Assembly: GCF_000712595.1 (NCBI RefSeq)
Contig: NZ_JOTN01000018.1
Location: 25,536-89,535, forward strand
Origin: Bacillus manliponensis
Lineage (GTDB): Bacteria; Bacillota; Bacilli; Bacillales; Bacillaceae_G
Direction: 5' to 3'
DNA: 64,000 nucleotides
Shown: piece by piece, positions 8,927 through 17,941 of the stretch
Numbering within the stretch: position 1 is the first letter of the stretch
Layout of the letters: each line of letters opens with the position of its first letter
Made by a program: the position numbers and the translations under genes
The notes under the pieces: generated by a model
Database searches by the model: none
Seen by the model: only the letters and a program-made list of their open reading frames with translations
Told to the model about the DNA's origin: nothing

Positions 8927-9937
8927 GTGTCAAATAAACTATTGCAAATAAAAGGGTTAAAGACATCCTTTTTTACGGAAAACGGTGAGGTTGAAGCGGT
9001 TCGAGGAGTTACTTTCGATATAAATAAAGGAGAAGTCGTTGGGATTGTAGGGGAATCTGGAAGTGGTAAAAGCGTAATGGCAAAGTCTATTATGGCGCTT
9101 ATTAATCGTCCGGGAAAAATAAAGGAAGGCGAGATTCTGTTTCAAAATGAAAACATGTTGAATAAATCAGAAAAAGAGTTGCGAGCTGTGCGTGGAAACC
9201 AAATCTCTATGATTTCGCAAGACCCAATGTCTTCATTAAATCCAGTTATTAAAATTGGAAAGCAGCTTACAGAAGTCATTATGCGTCATCAAAAAGTAAA
9301 GAAAAAACAAGCTTTTGATATAGCTGTTAAGTTATTGGAACAGGTTGGGATTTCTTCACCAGGAGAAAGGATGAAACAGTATCCACATGAACTTAGCGGA
9401 GGAATGAAGCAACGAATTATGATTGCGATGGCGATGTCTTGCTATCCAGAGTTGTTAATTGCAGATGAGCCTACAACTGCTTTAGATGTAACGATACAAG
9501 CTCAAATTTTAGATTTAATGAGAACATTAAAAGATGAAACGAATATGTCACTACTATTAATTACACATGATTTAGGAATTGTGGCGCAAAACTGTACAAA
9601 AGTTATTGTCATGTATGGAGGTTTAGTAATGGAGGAAGGGAATGCAATTGATATTTTCCAACAACCAAATCATCCATATACAAAAGGACTATTGAATTCA
9701 TTGCCTAAAGTAAGAAATGGGGTGAGAGAAAGACTAGTTCCCATTCAAGGTGTTACACCAAGCTTACTAAATCCACCGAAAGGTTGCCCATTTGCAGAGC
9801 GTTGTCCATATAAGATGGAAATCTGCGGGAGTGAACGTCCACCTTATTTTGAGCTAGGTAAAGAAAGGCGCTCGATGTGCTGGTTAAATGACGGAACAAT
9901 AGATAGAAAAGTAGGTGAGCTTGTTGGAGCACAATAA
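8927..9937 (+). CDS. Peptide ABC transporter ATPase (OppD type)
   Basis: A 336-residue ATPase with Walker A GESGSGKS near residue 41, Q-loop ISQDPMSSLNP, signature LSGGMKQR and Walker B LLIADEPTTALD. A C-terminal oligo_HPY extension carries a cysteine-rich motif (CPFAERCPYKMEIC), as in OppD/DppD proteins that may hold a metal cluster. GTG 8918 is the first start in frame but sits in the ribosome binding site AGGGGGAG. GTG 8927 has proper spacing. The gene overlaps the next one by 23 bp. Confidence 0.9.
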   Translation: MSNKLLQIKGLKTSFFTENGEVEAVRGVTFDINKGEVVGIVGESGSGKSVMAKSIMALINRPGKIKEGEILFQNENMLNKSEKELRAVRGNQISMISQDPMSSLNPVIKIGKQLTEVIMRHQKVKKKQAFDIAVKLLEQVGISSPGERMKQYPHELSGGMKQRIMIAMAMSCYPELLIADEPTTALDVTIQAQILDLMRTLKDETNMSLLLITHDLGIVAQNCTKVIVMYGGLVMEEGNAIDIFQQPNHPYTKGLLNSLPKVRNGVRERLVPIQGVTPSLLNPPKGCPFAERCPYKMEICGSERPPYFELGKERRSMCWLNDGTIDRKVGELVGAQ

Positions 9938-10898
9938 TTTAATTGAAGTTCGAAATATAAAAAAATACTTTCCTATAAAAAAAGGATTGTTCGGTAGAAA
10001 AACGGAGCAATTAAAGGCAATAGACGATCTTAGCTTCACGATAAGAAAAGGTGAGACATTTGGGCTTGTAGGAGAATCAGGCTGCGGAAAATCAACAACA
10101 GGTAGAAGTATTATTCGTCTGCACAATGTAACTTCAGGAAGTATTATTTTTGATGGAGAAGATATTACGAAGTTAAAAGGGAAAGATTTAATGGAGTATA
10201 GAAAAAGGATGCAAATTATTTTTCAAGATCCATATGCTTCTTTAAATCCAACAATGAATGTATTTGAAATTATTAGTGAACCGATGAATATTCATGGTTC
10301 ATACTCGGTTGAAGAGCGGAAGGGAATTATTTTAGATCTTTTAAAAAAGGTTGGCTTAAAAGAAGAACATTTATATCGATATCCACATGAGTTTAGCGGA
10401 GGGCAAAGACAAAGAATTAGTATTGCACGTGCGCTGTCAGTGAAGCCAGATTTTATTTTATGTGATGAACCTATTTCAGCATTAGATGTTTCTGTACAGG
10501 CGCAAGTTATTAATATGCTTCAAGATATTCAAGAAGAAACAGGAGTAACATATTTATTTATCGCTCATGATCTATCAATGGTAAGACATATTTCGGATCG
10601 AATTGGTGTGATGTATTTAGGTAACATCGTTGAGATTGCCGGTAGTGACGATTTATATACAAAACCAGCTCATCCGTATACGAAGGCTTTACTTTCATCT
10701 ATTCCGGATATGGATCCAACAAAAGTAGCAAGTGAACGTATTATTTTACAAGGAGAGGTACCGAGTCCTCTCCATTCACCATCAGGATGTAAATTTAGAA
10801 CAAGATGTCCTCATGCCATGGAGAAATGTGCAACAGCTGTACCCCCTATGATTCAAATTGATCAAAATCATCAAGTAGCATGTCATTTGTTTGGATGA
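9915..10898 (+). CDS. Peptide ABC transporter ATPase (OppF type)
   Basis: A 327-residue second ATPase. Walker A GESGCGKS lies near residue 52, Q-loop IFQDPYASLNPTMN, signature FSGGQRQRISIARAL and Walker B FILCDEPISALD. An oligo_HPY tail has the cysteine motif CKFRTRCPHAMEKC. The start is uncertain between GTG 9915 and TTGs at 9921 or 9924, all inside the end of the preceding gene. The overlap shows translational coupling. It forms the nucleotide-binding heterodimer with the OppD-type protein. Confidence 0.9.
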   Translation: MSLLEHNNLIEVRNIKKYFPIKKGLFGRKTEQLKAIDDLSFTIRKGETFGLVGESGCGKSTTGRSIIRLHNVTSGSIIFDGEDITKLKGKDLMEYRKRMQIIFQDPYASLNPTMNVFEIISEPMNIHGSYSVEERKGIILDLLKKVGLKEEHLYRYPHEFSGGQRQRISIARALSVKPDFILCDEPISALDVSVQAQVINMLQDIQEETGVTYLFIAHDLSMVRHISDRIGVMYLGNIVEIAGSDDLYTKPAHPYTKALLSSIPDMDPTKVASERIILQGEVPSPLHSPSGCKFRTRCPHAMEKCATAVPPMIQIDQNHQVACHLFG

Positions 10899-10908
10899 CA
10901 TGTATAGA

Positions 10909-10938
10909 AGAAGTGTTATAAAACGCTTCTTTTTTTTG
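10909..10938 (+). terminator. Terminator of the peptide ABC operon
   Basis: The stem GAAGTGTT ... AACGCTTC with one wobble is followed by eight T residues. Confidence 0.8.
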
Positions 10939-11050
10939 AAAAAATGTGGACGTTTTTTTAAAAAACAAATCATTTAATATAAATTTATAAATTTTTATAT
11001 TATAATATAAAAGGTTTCTTAAAAAACTAAAAAAGAGAGGACCAAACGAT

Positions 11051-12517
11051 ATGGGAAAACAAAAAAAGAAATGGAACAAAACATTATTAAAAACAGCACC
11101 GCTACTTGTAGTGTGTGGAATTATGGGAACGGCATTTGCAGAGACAGCTTCTGCCCATGGTTATATTGAATCACCAACAAGTCGTTCTTATATGTGTAAG
11201 ACAGGGCAAAACTTAAATTGTGGACCAGTGCAATACGAGCCTCAAAGTATTGAAGCGCAAGGGACGTTTCCAAAGCTTGGACCAGCAGATGGACAGATTG
11301 CAAGCGGTGGTATTTTCAAGCAACTTGACGTTCAGACTGTAGATCGCTGGAATAAGGTAACGATGAAGGGTGGTAAGAACACGTTTACTTGGCGCCTTAC
11401 AGCACCGCACAGTACAGCTGAATGGAAATATTATATTACAAAAAAAGATTGGGATCCAAATAAGCCGTTAACACGAGCTGATTTGGAGCAGATTGGTTAT
11501 ATTCATGAAGGTGGAAAAAAGCCATCATCTTACGAATCTCATGAGATTAATGTGCCAACGGACCGTGATGGATATCATGTTATTTTAGGTGTGTGGGAAA
11601 TTGCAGATACACCAAATGCTTTCTATCAAGTAATGGATGTGAATTTAATCAATGATGGAAGTGTTCCTGCGGATAAAGAAGCACCAACAGTACCAACTTC
11701 TATTCTTTCACCAGGGCAAACTGCGAATAGTGTTGAGCTAAAGTGGTCGGCATCTACGGATAACGTAGGTGTCATGAAATACGAAATTCTTCGCAACGGA
11801 GAGGTTGTTGGAGAAAGTGGAAATGTAGCGTATACAGATCAAGGATTACAAGCAAATACAGAATATACGTATACAATACGCGCAGTTGATGCAGCAGGAA
11901 ATAAATCAGATGAAAGTGCAGCATTTAAAGTAATAACGAAAGAAGCTGCAGCTATCGATAAAGAAGCACCAACAGTACCATCTACTTTTACAGGTGCTGA
12001 ACATGAAATGCATGGTGTTTCTCTAGCATGGAATGCGTCTACAGATAATGTAGGAGTGGTGAAATATGAAATTGTTCGCGATGGCAAAGTAATTGCAGAA
12101 ACAGCAAGAACATCTTATGTAGACCATAGCGTGCAAGAAGATACAGAATATAAATATGCAGTACGTGCAGTTGATGCAGCAGGAAATACGTCAGCACTTA
12201 CGGAAGAAGTAGTTGTAAAAACGAAATCAAACTCTCATTCACATGTAGAACAGTGGAACCCCACAAAAGTATATGTAGGTGGAATGATTGTAGAATATAA
12301 AGGACTTCAATATAAAGCCAACTACTGGACAGTAGGAAATGAACCGGAAAAATCTGATGCATGGAGACTCATTAGTAATGTTGTATTAGCATGGGAAAAC
12401 GATAAAGTATACTTTGGCGGAGACCGTGTAACATTTGAAGGTGTTACATATGAAGCAAAATGGTGGACAAGAGGAGAAACGCCAGGTAAAGCAGATGTTT
12501 GGAAAAAAGTAATGTAA
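11051..12517 (+). CDS. Secreted chitin-active lytic polysaccharide monooxygenase (AA10) with FnIII and CBM5/12 modules
   Basis: A 488-residue secreted enzyme. A signal peptide ends at ASA-35, leaving His36 as the mature N-terminus. His36 forms the copper 'histidine brace' with a second histidine near residue 120 (TAPHSTAEW). An AA10 oxidase domain covers about 36-205. Two fibronectin type III domains (about 210-300 and 305-392) contain the near-repeated phrase SASTDNVGV/NASTDNVGV. Two tryptophan-rich carbohydrate-binding modules of the CBM5/12 type follow (about 403-445 and 448-488). It is a single gene ending at a terminator. It oxidatively cleaves crystalline chitin; the exact substrate range is inferred. 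Confidence 0.93.
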   Translation: MGKQKKKWNKTLLKTAPLLVVCGIMGTAFAETASAHGYIESPTSRSYMCKTGQNLNCGPVQYEPQSIEAQGTFPKLGPADGQIASGGIFKQLDVQTVDRWNKVTMKGGKNTFTWRLTAPHSTAEWKYYITKKDWDPNKPLTRADLEQIGYIHEGGKKPSSYESHEINVPTDRDGYHVILGVWEIADTPNAFYQVMDVNLINDGSVPADKEAPTVPTSILSPGQTANSVELKWSASTDNVGVMKYEILRNGEVVGESGNVAYTDQGLQANTEYTYTIRAVDAAGNKSDESAAFKVITKEAAAIDKEAPTVPSTFTGAEHEMHGVSLAWNASTDNVGVVKYEIVRDGKVIAETARTSYVDHSVQEDTEYKYAVRAVDAAGNTSALTEEVVVKTKSNSHSHVEQWNPTKVYVGGMIVEYKGLQYKANYWTVGNEPEKSDAWRLISNVVLAWENDKVYFGGDRVTFEGVTYEAKWWTRGETPGKADVWKKVM

Positions 12518-12521
12518 TGTG

Positions 12522-12558
12522 AATAGAAGACTTTCTCTATGAGAGTCTTCTATTTTTA
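12522..12558 (+). terminator. Terminator of the LPMO gene
   Basis: The stem ATAGAAGACT ... AGTCTTCTAT is closed by TCTC/GAGA pairing and followed by T residues. Confidence 0.8.
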
Positions 12559-12560
12559 TA

Positions 12561-12631
12561 TAAAGTGAAACTTCACTTAGTGGTGGTTCTCTTTATCCTC
12601 ACTGAATGTAAGTCTGTTAATAAGGAATAAA
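12561..12631 (+). repeat. Dispersed intergenic repeat, copy 1 (degenerate)
   Basis: It begins TAAAGTGAAACTTCACT and ends in a degenerate form of the conserved right part (GTTAATAAGGAATAAA). It is one of at least eight related copies in the window and is typical of the short 'bcr' repeats described in the B. cereus group. The central GTGGGGG/CCCCCAC hairpin is mutated here. Confidence 0.65.
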
Positions 12632-12921
12632 TCCATTTTAATTTTTTGAAATCTAAATTCCTGATACATAGAATACAGCGGAATCTACACTCTCTAGATT
12701 TTTTTTTTCACTTCACATGTGGCTGAAAAAGGCCCTGACCGCTTCTATGCATGGCCAGATGCTCTCTCCGACCTAAAAAGAGGGGGTGTTATGTCCTTTC
12801 TTTACTTGGCATTTATATGTACTAAAAATAGATAAAAAGAAAAAGAGTTTTCTTTTTACCAGTTTTGGATTATCTCTCCTATTTTCGGTATACTAGAAGA
12901 AATACACAATAGAAGGAGACG
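12632..12921. other. Non-coding gap with a GC-richer patch of unknown nature
   Basis: A terminator-like hairpin (AATCTA/TAGATT plus T run) lies at about 12682-12708. Bases 12718-12790 are visibly GC-richer than the surroundings. They hold only very short frames, including a 14-codon frame at 12791 with a Shine-Dalgarno-like AGGGGG. I see no recognisable gene. It may be a relic of a mobile or repeated element. Confidence 0.35.
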
Positions 12922-12927
12922 GTGCCA

Positions 12928-14646
12928 TTGATTAAATTTATTATTTTAGCTGTATTAACATTGTTTATGATTCCATGGACAAGAAGTGGCGGGGGGCTTC
13001 GTACTGTTGATGGGGACAAACAGAAGGTTGTAAAACGGAAGTCTTCACCTATTTGGATTATTCCTGCTTTATTTTGGATTGGGGTCATAGTCTATGAATA
13101 TTTGTGGTTAATTGATGATCGAGTAGATTCAATCATTACATATTATGCAGTGGCAATCGCCATCTTAATTTTATTAAGTTTTTTAGGACAGGCCAAAAAA
13201 GGGAAGCTAGAGTCACAAATAAAGGGAGCTACTGTATTCATTTTATTTGCCGTTTACGGTTATTTTGGATATATACATGATATTGTGATTTCTAAAGATA
13301 AGTATGAATCTGTTGTGAAAGAAGAAAAAGATATTTCTGAACCGTTTACAGAGGAAGATCAGCCGTTTACGGTACCGCCAAAAACAGCGGCAAATAAAAT
13401 GAAGAAAGTATTTGGAGATATTCCAAAAGTTTCTTATTTTGAATTAGGAGAGCTTACACCACAAATGGTTAACGGTGAAGCCTTATATGTTGCACCAATT
13501 GAAGTGTCTGGATTTTTTAAGTCACGTAAAGCTGAAACGATTCCAGGTTATGTAACGATGTCTGGAACAAACCCAGATGCCGAAGCAAAGTTACATTTAG
13601 GATATAAGATGAAATATGTTCCAAGTATGTTCTTTGGTGATAACTTACAACGTGTTGTTCGTAAGGCAGAACCAGACTTGATTTTTAAAGGAAAACCAAA
13701 ATTTGAAGTAGATGATAATGGAAAACCATTCTACACACTGACATATGGAGAGTTTGTATCTGGTCGTTCGGGGTTTGTACCAAAAGGTGTTGTTGTTGTA
13801 AACGCTGAGACTGGAGATGTGAAAAAGTATGAAGGTGATACAGCACCAAAGTTTATTGATGGTGTATTAAATTACGAAACAGCTTCTACTTTAAATACAT
13901 ACTTTGGTAAATATATACATGGTTTTTGGAATACGAAGTTCTCTCAAACAGATGTTAGAGAACCAACAGCTTGGGGAACGAAAGAAGGAGTAACACCGAT
14001 ATTTGGGAAAGATGGGAAGTTGTATTACTTCACAGACTTTACTTCACCGAAAGAAGGAGTAGACTCTGCATTAGGATATTCTTTAGTTGATGCGAGAACA
14101 GGAAAATTGTCTTACTTTAATGGAGATCAGGTAAAAGGGATTATGGACGGATCTGCTGCAGAGGAAGTTGTAGATAACTCATTTAAACGTGAGAAATGGC
14201 ATGGGACGATGCCTGTTATTTACAACGTATATGGAAAACCATCTTGGGTTGTACCAGTTGTAGATGACGGTGGATTAGTACGTGCATATGCCGTTGTTGC
14301 AGCTTCTAATGCAAAAGTATTTGCAACTGCTCCATCACAAAAAGAAGCTTTTAAAAAGTATAAGAGTGTACTAACTGGAAGTGGTGATGCAGCACGTCCA
14401 ACTTCTGATGGAAAAGAAGCGAAAATTGATGGGACAGTGCAGCGTGTGTATAAAGAGAAGACAGGCGAAAATACAATTGTTTTTGTCTTATTAGAAAATG
14501 AAGAAAAAGTGTTTATGGTCTCTGCAAAAGATTTCCCATATGCAATGTTTACAGAAGTAGGCGATGCAGTGCAGATGACATATTTAGATACAGGTGAAAC
14601 AATGTCTTCTGTTTCCGAGTTTACAAATAGTAATTTACAGAAGTAA
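12928..14646 (+). CDS. Membrane-anchored protein of unknown function
   Basis: About 572 residues. Four hydrophobic N-terminal segments lie within the first 125 residues (first MIKFIILAVLTLFMIPW), followed by a large soluble domain of about 440 residues. The soluble part has repeated 'property of a value' phrases such as GVVVVNAETGDVKKYEG and YSLVDARTGKLSYFNGD, which suggest repeated beta units. GTG 12922 is the first start, but it almost touches the ribosome binding site AGAAGGAGAC. TTG 12928 has better spacing. I do not recognise the family. It is a monocistronic gene ending in a strong terminator. Confidence 0.8.
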   Translation: MIKFIILAVLTLFMIPWTRSGGGLRTVDGDKQKVVKRKSSPIWIIPALFWIGVIVYEYLWLIDDRVDSIITYYAVAIAILILLSFLGQAKKGKLESQIKGATVFILFAVYGYFGYIHDIVISKDKYESVVKEEKDISEPFTEEDQPFTVPPKTAANKMKKVFGDIPKVSYFELGELTPQMVNGEALYVAPIEVSGFFKSRKAETIPGYVTMSGTNPDAEAKLHLGYKMKYVPSMFFGDNLQRVVRKAEPDLIFKGKPKFEVDDNGKPFYTLTYGEFVSGRSGFVPKGVVVVNAETGDVKKYEGDTAPKFIDGVLNYETASTLNTYFGKYIHGFWNTKFSQTDVREPTAWGTKEGVTPIFGKDGKLYYFTDFTSPKEGVDSALGYSLVDARTGKLSYFNGDQVKGIMDGSAAEEVVDNSFKREKWHGTMPVIYNVYGKPSWVVPVVDDGGLVRAYAVVAASNAKVFATAPSQKEAFKKYKSVLTGSGDAARPTSDGKEAKIDGTVQRVYKEKTGENTIVFVLLENEEKVFMVSAKDFPYAMFTEVGDAVQMTYLDTGETMSSVSEFTNSNLQK

Positions 14647-14672
14647 AGCGATAGATTTTCTATCGCTTTTTC
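14646..14672 (+). terminator. Terminator
   Basis: The stem AGCGATAGA ... CTATCGCT is followed by TTTTTC, right after the stop codon. Confidence 0.85.
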
Positions 14673-14803
14673 TTATCGTATAAAGTGTCAATACTGTGAC
14701 AAAAATGATGGTATGTATAAAAAGAGTTGCTTGTCAGTGTCATTTTAAGTTTGTTCTCGTTATAATGACAAGAGATGATGTTTTATAAAAGGAGTAGTTG
14801 AGA

Positions 14804-15328
14804 ATGAAGTACACCATTTGGGGCAGTGTTCTACTTGGGAGTATGTTACTATTAACAGGCTGCGTCGGAAATGAGCCGAAAAAAGAAGTGACAGAGAAAG
14901 TTGAACAGCCAAAGCAGAGTAGTGAAGATAATGCGGAAGATTTGAAAGTTTATAATGAAATACATGAGAAGTATGAAGATAAGTTAAATAAAGACGTTAA
15001 TGAAGCGATGCAGCTTTGGGAAGTTGCAAATGAAAGAAGTGGGAAAGCAATCTTTCATCCAGACTTCAAAAAAGATGTACAAGAAGTAACAGAAAGTGCT
15101 TTAGCTGATATAGAGCATATTCGAAGTGAGATTCGAGTGCCAGAATCAAAAAAACATGAGCATGGATTATACGTAGGTTTTTTAGATGAATCGGAAAAGG
15201 CACTGAAAAAACTAGACAGTTTAGCGAAAGATGAGGATGTTGCATTACTTCGTGATATTGAAGTGCATTTAGCAACAGCCGTTACATATTACAATCGTTT
15301 TAAGGCTGAACAACAATCGAATAAATAA
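14804..15328 (+). CDS. Small lipoprotein of unknown function
   Basis: A 174-residue protein with a lipoprotein signal peptide (lipobox LLTGC). A charged, Glu/Lys-rich and largely helical mature part follows. No catalytic motif is seen. ATG 14804 is preferred over TTG 14798 because GGAG at 14791-14794 sits at normal distance. It shares a bidirectional terminator with the converging glucosaminidase gene. It could be an envelope-associated coiled-coil protein. Confidence 0.8.
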   Translation: MKYTIWGSVLLGSMLLLTGCVGNEPKKEVTEKVEQPKQSSEDNAEDLKVYNEIHEKYEDKLNKDVNEAMQLWEVANERSGKAIFHPDFKKDVQEVTESALADIEHIRSEIRVPESKKHEHGLYVGFLDESEKALKKLDSLAKDEDVALLRDIEVHLATAVTYYNRFKAEQQSNK

Positions 15329-15368
15329 AAAATATCCTCTTTCAAACATGTGAAAGAGGATATTTTTA
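15329..15368. terminator. Bidirectional terminator
   Basis: The stem AATATCCTCTTTC/GAAAGAGGATATT has A and T tracts on the two sides and serves both converging genes. Confidence 0.9.
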
Positions 15369-17006
15369 TTACATACTTAAGTTACTTTTCATTGTCCAAT
15401 ACTTTGTTCCGTCAGCTGTAAAGGAGAATTCTACAAATCCATTTGGATCTTCACGATACACTGTAATAGAAGCCCCGGCTGTTAACGTACCAACTTTATT
15501 TTCTTTTACATCTACATCTGAACTTTTAATTGTGTAATTAAATGGGTACGGTACTTGGTAGTAAGCACCAGCAGAGCGAACAGATGCAACAGAATTAGCC
15601 GCATATGTTGTATATGGAATTTCTTCTCCTAATGCATTTACATTTAGTATTTCAGGATTTTGTTTTAATTGTTTTGCAAAACGATAATCCGTTGCTTTAT
15701 AAGGCTTCATACGTTCCATAATGCTTGCAATTTTTGTACCCCATTCTTTATCAGAGGCGTACATTACATTCATACCAACTAGAGTTGGACCGTTATAGTA
15801 TTTTCCATCTGCTTCTAAATAAAATTCACGTACATAGTTGGCATTGTAGGCAATACTATCCCCAAAAGTAGGTAAATATTTTGCGTGTTTAAAAGGATCG
15901 CGGTCATAGGCACGTAACCCAAATAAATTATGCTTTCGGTAGGCAATTTCTGATTTCCCATAAGCAGATTCTAAAATAGCGTGTGCAGCTAAATAAAGAG
16001 CACTTACACCGTGATTTGTTTGTGCATTTACAAAGTCTTGACCATGTCCAATGAGTGGACTATCTGGATGATATTTCGCAATGAAATTATCAATCTCTTT
16101 TCCAGTAATAGTAGAAGCTAGTGTTAAATCTAGGTCTACGTATGATGCTGCGGTAATATGATTATCTGGACGCCACTCACCGTTTTCTGCAAAGTAATAT
16201 TCATATGCACCTATTGTAGTGAGACCGGTTTGCATAGTGCCACTATATTGGAAGTAGTACCAAGTATCACCAAGTTGAAGCCATCCTGTATGCATAATAC
16301 CTTGATCATTTATGTAGTACCAAGTGTTATCAAGCTGAAGCCATCCCGTATGCATAGCGCCGTTATGGTTTAAATAATACCAAGATCCATAAGAAGGAAG
16401 CCAACCCGTATGCATTTTACCGTTTCCTTGTAAATAGTACCAAGTATTACCTAGCTGAAGCCATCCTGTATGCATTTCACCATTGTTTTGTAAATAATAC
16501 CAAGTATTATCAAGCTGAAGCCACCCGGTATGCATTCCACCGTTATTATTTAAGTAGTACCAAGCGCCGTTATAGGAGAGCCATCCGGTATACATCTCAC
16601 CGTTATTATTTAAGTAATACCAAGCGCCGTTATAGGAGAGCCATCCCGTACGCATGGCACCGTCCTTTTGCATATAGTACCAAGAATCACCAAGTTGAAG
16701 CCACCCAGTGTGCATAGCACCGTTTTTGTTTAAATAATACCAAGATCCATTGTAAGAGAGCCACCCGGTTTTCATTTTTCCATCATTTTGGAAATAATAA
16801 TATGTATTTTCAATTGTCGCCCATCCTGTTTTGAATGTACCGTCTGGATTGAAATAGTACCAATTATTATTTTTCTGTACCCATCCAGCTTGTTTTGAAG
16901 AAATTTCAAGAGTATTTGTTTTGTCTGCTGACACCTCGGCATAACTATTAACAGGAATAGATACAATGCTAGATGCTAGAACAAATGCTATAGCTTTCTT
17001 AAACAT
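15369..17006 (-). CDS. Secreted N-acetylglucosaminidase with twelve wall-binding repeats
   Basis: A 545-residue autolysin-like protein. A signal peptide (cleavage near SYA-24) is followed by twelve tandem 20-residue units of the type [20 protein letters not shown] (residues about 40-285; CW_binding/choline-binding repeat family). A glucosaminidase domain follows (about 300-450, with [12 protein letters not shown] containing the likely catalytic Glu), then a C-terminal SH3-like segment. The repeats show as a 60-bp DNA periodicity between 16200 and 16860. It probably cleaves the glycan strand of peptidoglycan. The amidase gene at 42609 carries the same repeat type. Confidence 0.9.
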   Translation of the reverse strand: MFKKAIAFVLASSIVSIPVNSYAEVSADKTNTLEISSKQAGWVQKNNNWYYFNPDGTFKTGWATIENTYYYFQNDGKMKTGWLSYNGSWYYLNKNGAMHTGWLQLGDSWYYMQKDGAMRTGWLSYNGAWYYLNNNGEMYTGWLSYNGAWYYLNNNGGMHTGWLQLDNTWYYLQNNGEMHTGWLQLGNTWYYLQGNGKMHTGWLPSYGSWYYLNHNGAMHTGWLQLDNTWYYINDQGIMHTGWLQLGDTWYYFQYSGTMQTGLTTIGAYEYYFAENGEWRPDNHITAASYVDLDLTLASTITGKEIDNFIAKYHPDSPLIGHGQDFVNAQTNHGVSALYLAAHAILESAYGKSEIAYRKHNLFGLRAYDRDPFKHAKYLPTFGDSIAYNANYVREFYLEADGKYYNGPTLVGMNVMYASDKEWGTKIASIMERMKPYKATDYRFAKQLKQNPEILNVNALGEEIPYTTYAANSVASVRSAGAYYQVPYPFNYTIKSSDVDVKENKVGTLTAGASITVYREDPNGFVEFSFTADGTKYWTMKSNLSM

Positions 17007-17190
17007 AATGTCACCGTTCTCCTTTTTATAGTATTTTTCCTATATACTATTCTATCAAGTAAATAAAGAAAAACAATGACATTAAAATTATTTTATGTAT
17101 ATATTTGGATTTTTTTGCAGGGTAATTTGTTATAGGGGAAGTGGAGATTAACTATAAGTAGGCCGACTTTTTGGATTGTTAGATTGATTT

Positions 17191-17229
17191 AAAAAAGTAG
17201 CATAGACCAAAGTTAGGGTCTATGCTACT
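17191..17229 (-). terminator. Terminator, minus strand, of the YusW-like gene
   Basis: A perfect 13-bp stem (AGTAGCATAGACC with its complement) has an 8-nt loop. On the minus strand it is followed by a T run. It lies about 110 bases past the end of the lipoprotein gene. Confidence 0.8.
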
Positions 17230-17269
17230 AAGATTAAGATGTTTTTTATTGTAAGCTGTAACATTGCTA

Positions 17270-17345
17270 CCTCAACGTTTGAGAGAAACGAAGAGGTTTA
17301 GTGGGAGGTAAAGAAAACTCCCACTGAGTGAAGTTTCACTTTATT
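17270..17345 (-). repeat. Dispersed intergenic repeat, copy 2 (overlaps the stop codon of the YusW-like gene)
   Basis: Read on the minus strand it starts TAAAGTGAAACTTCACTC, followed by GTGGGAG ... CTCCCAC. The first three bases, TAA, are the stop codon of the YusW-like gene. The right half diverges from the other copies. Confidence 0.7.
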
Positions 17346-17835
17346 TTTGAACTTTATATTCTTTCTTTGTTCCGTCTGTAAAGACAACTTCTAAATCGAA
17401 CTTTTGATAATCTTTATCTAACTGAAATACATTAATTACTTCATCAATTACTTCTTGATCTGTAGTATTTTTATCAAATTTTAGTTGCTCTAGAAGTGGC
17501 TGTACTTTATTCATCGCTTCATCGCCAGTTAAAACCCCATTTGCTTTTGGATCTTGAATTTTTGCTTCCATTGCTTCAGTATCTGTTTTTGCTTGATACT
17601 CCGCTTCGTAGTCTTTTGCTGCATCTTGATAGTCGACACCTAAGTCAAAGTTGTTAAAATTAAGTTTTAAATCTTCACCTCTATTAGTAGTTTTATCATC
17701 TACGTTGTCTTTTGTTGTATCTTCAGTTACTTTTTTATCACCATTATTATCATTTGTATCTGTTGCCGTATTGTTACAACCAGTAATAACAGGTACTAAC
17801 ATAAGTGATAGTAAAATTGAAAATAAAATTTTCAT
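17341..17835 (-). CDS. YusW-like lipoprotein
   Basis: A 164-residue lipoprotein (lipobox VITGC) with a Thr/Asp/Lys-rich linker. A YusW-type domain starts near residue 55 (NFNNFDLGVDY) and ends with VVFTDGTKKEYKVQK. The function of YusW is unknown. The stop codon is supplied by a dispersed repeat. It is a single gene with a good ribosome binding site (AAGGAGG). Confidence 0.8.
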   Translation of the reverse strand: MKILFSILLSLMLVPVITGCNNTATDTNDNNGDKKVTEDTTKDNVDDKTTNRGEDLKLNFNNFDLGVDYQDAAKDYEAEYQAKTDTEAMEAKIQDPKANGVLTGDEAMNKVQPLLEQLKFDKNTTDQEVIDEVINVFQLDKDYQKFDLEVVFTDGTKKEYKVQK

Positions 17836-17905
17836 GACATAATCCTCCTTAAGAAATGTTATTCAATAAAAGTTTTACCAATTTTTCTCTATTTATGTAT
17901 GTGAA

Positions 17906-17933
17906 ATAAAAAAGGTATCCTAAAGAGGATACC
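17906..17933 (-). terminator. Terminator of the SAM-riboswitch-controlled binding-protein gene
   Basis: The stem GGTATCCT/AGGATACC is followed on the minus strand by TTTTTTATT. Confidence 0.85.
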
Positions 17934-17941
17934 GTGTAAAA

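Noticed and set aside
12717-12776. 19-codon ATG frame in the GC-rich patch
   Set aside because: It has no ribosome binding site and overlaps an equally open frame; it is not supported as a gene.
16200-16860. 60-bp periodic repeats that look like a CRISPR array
   Set aside because: The repeats encode in-frame 20-residue wall-binding units; there are no unique spacers. The same applies to 43020-43620.
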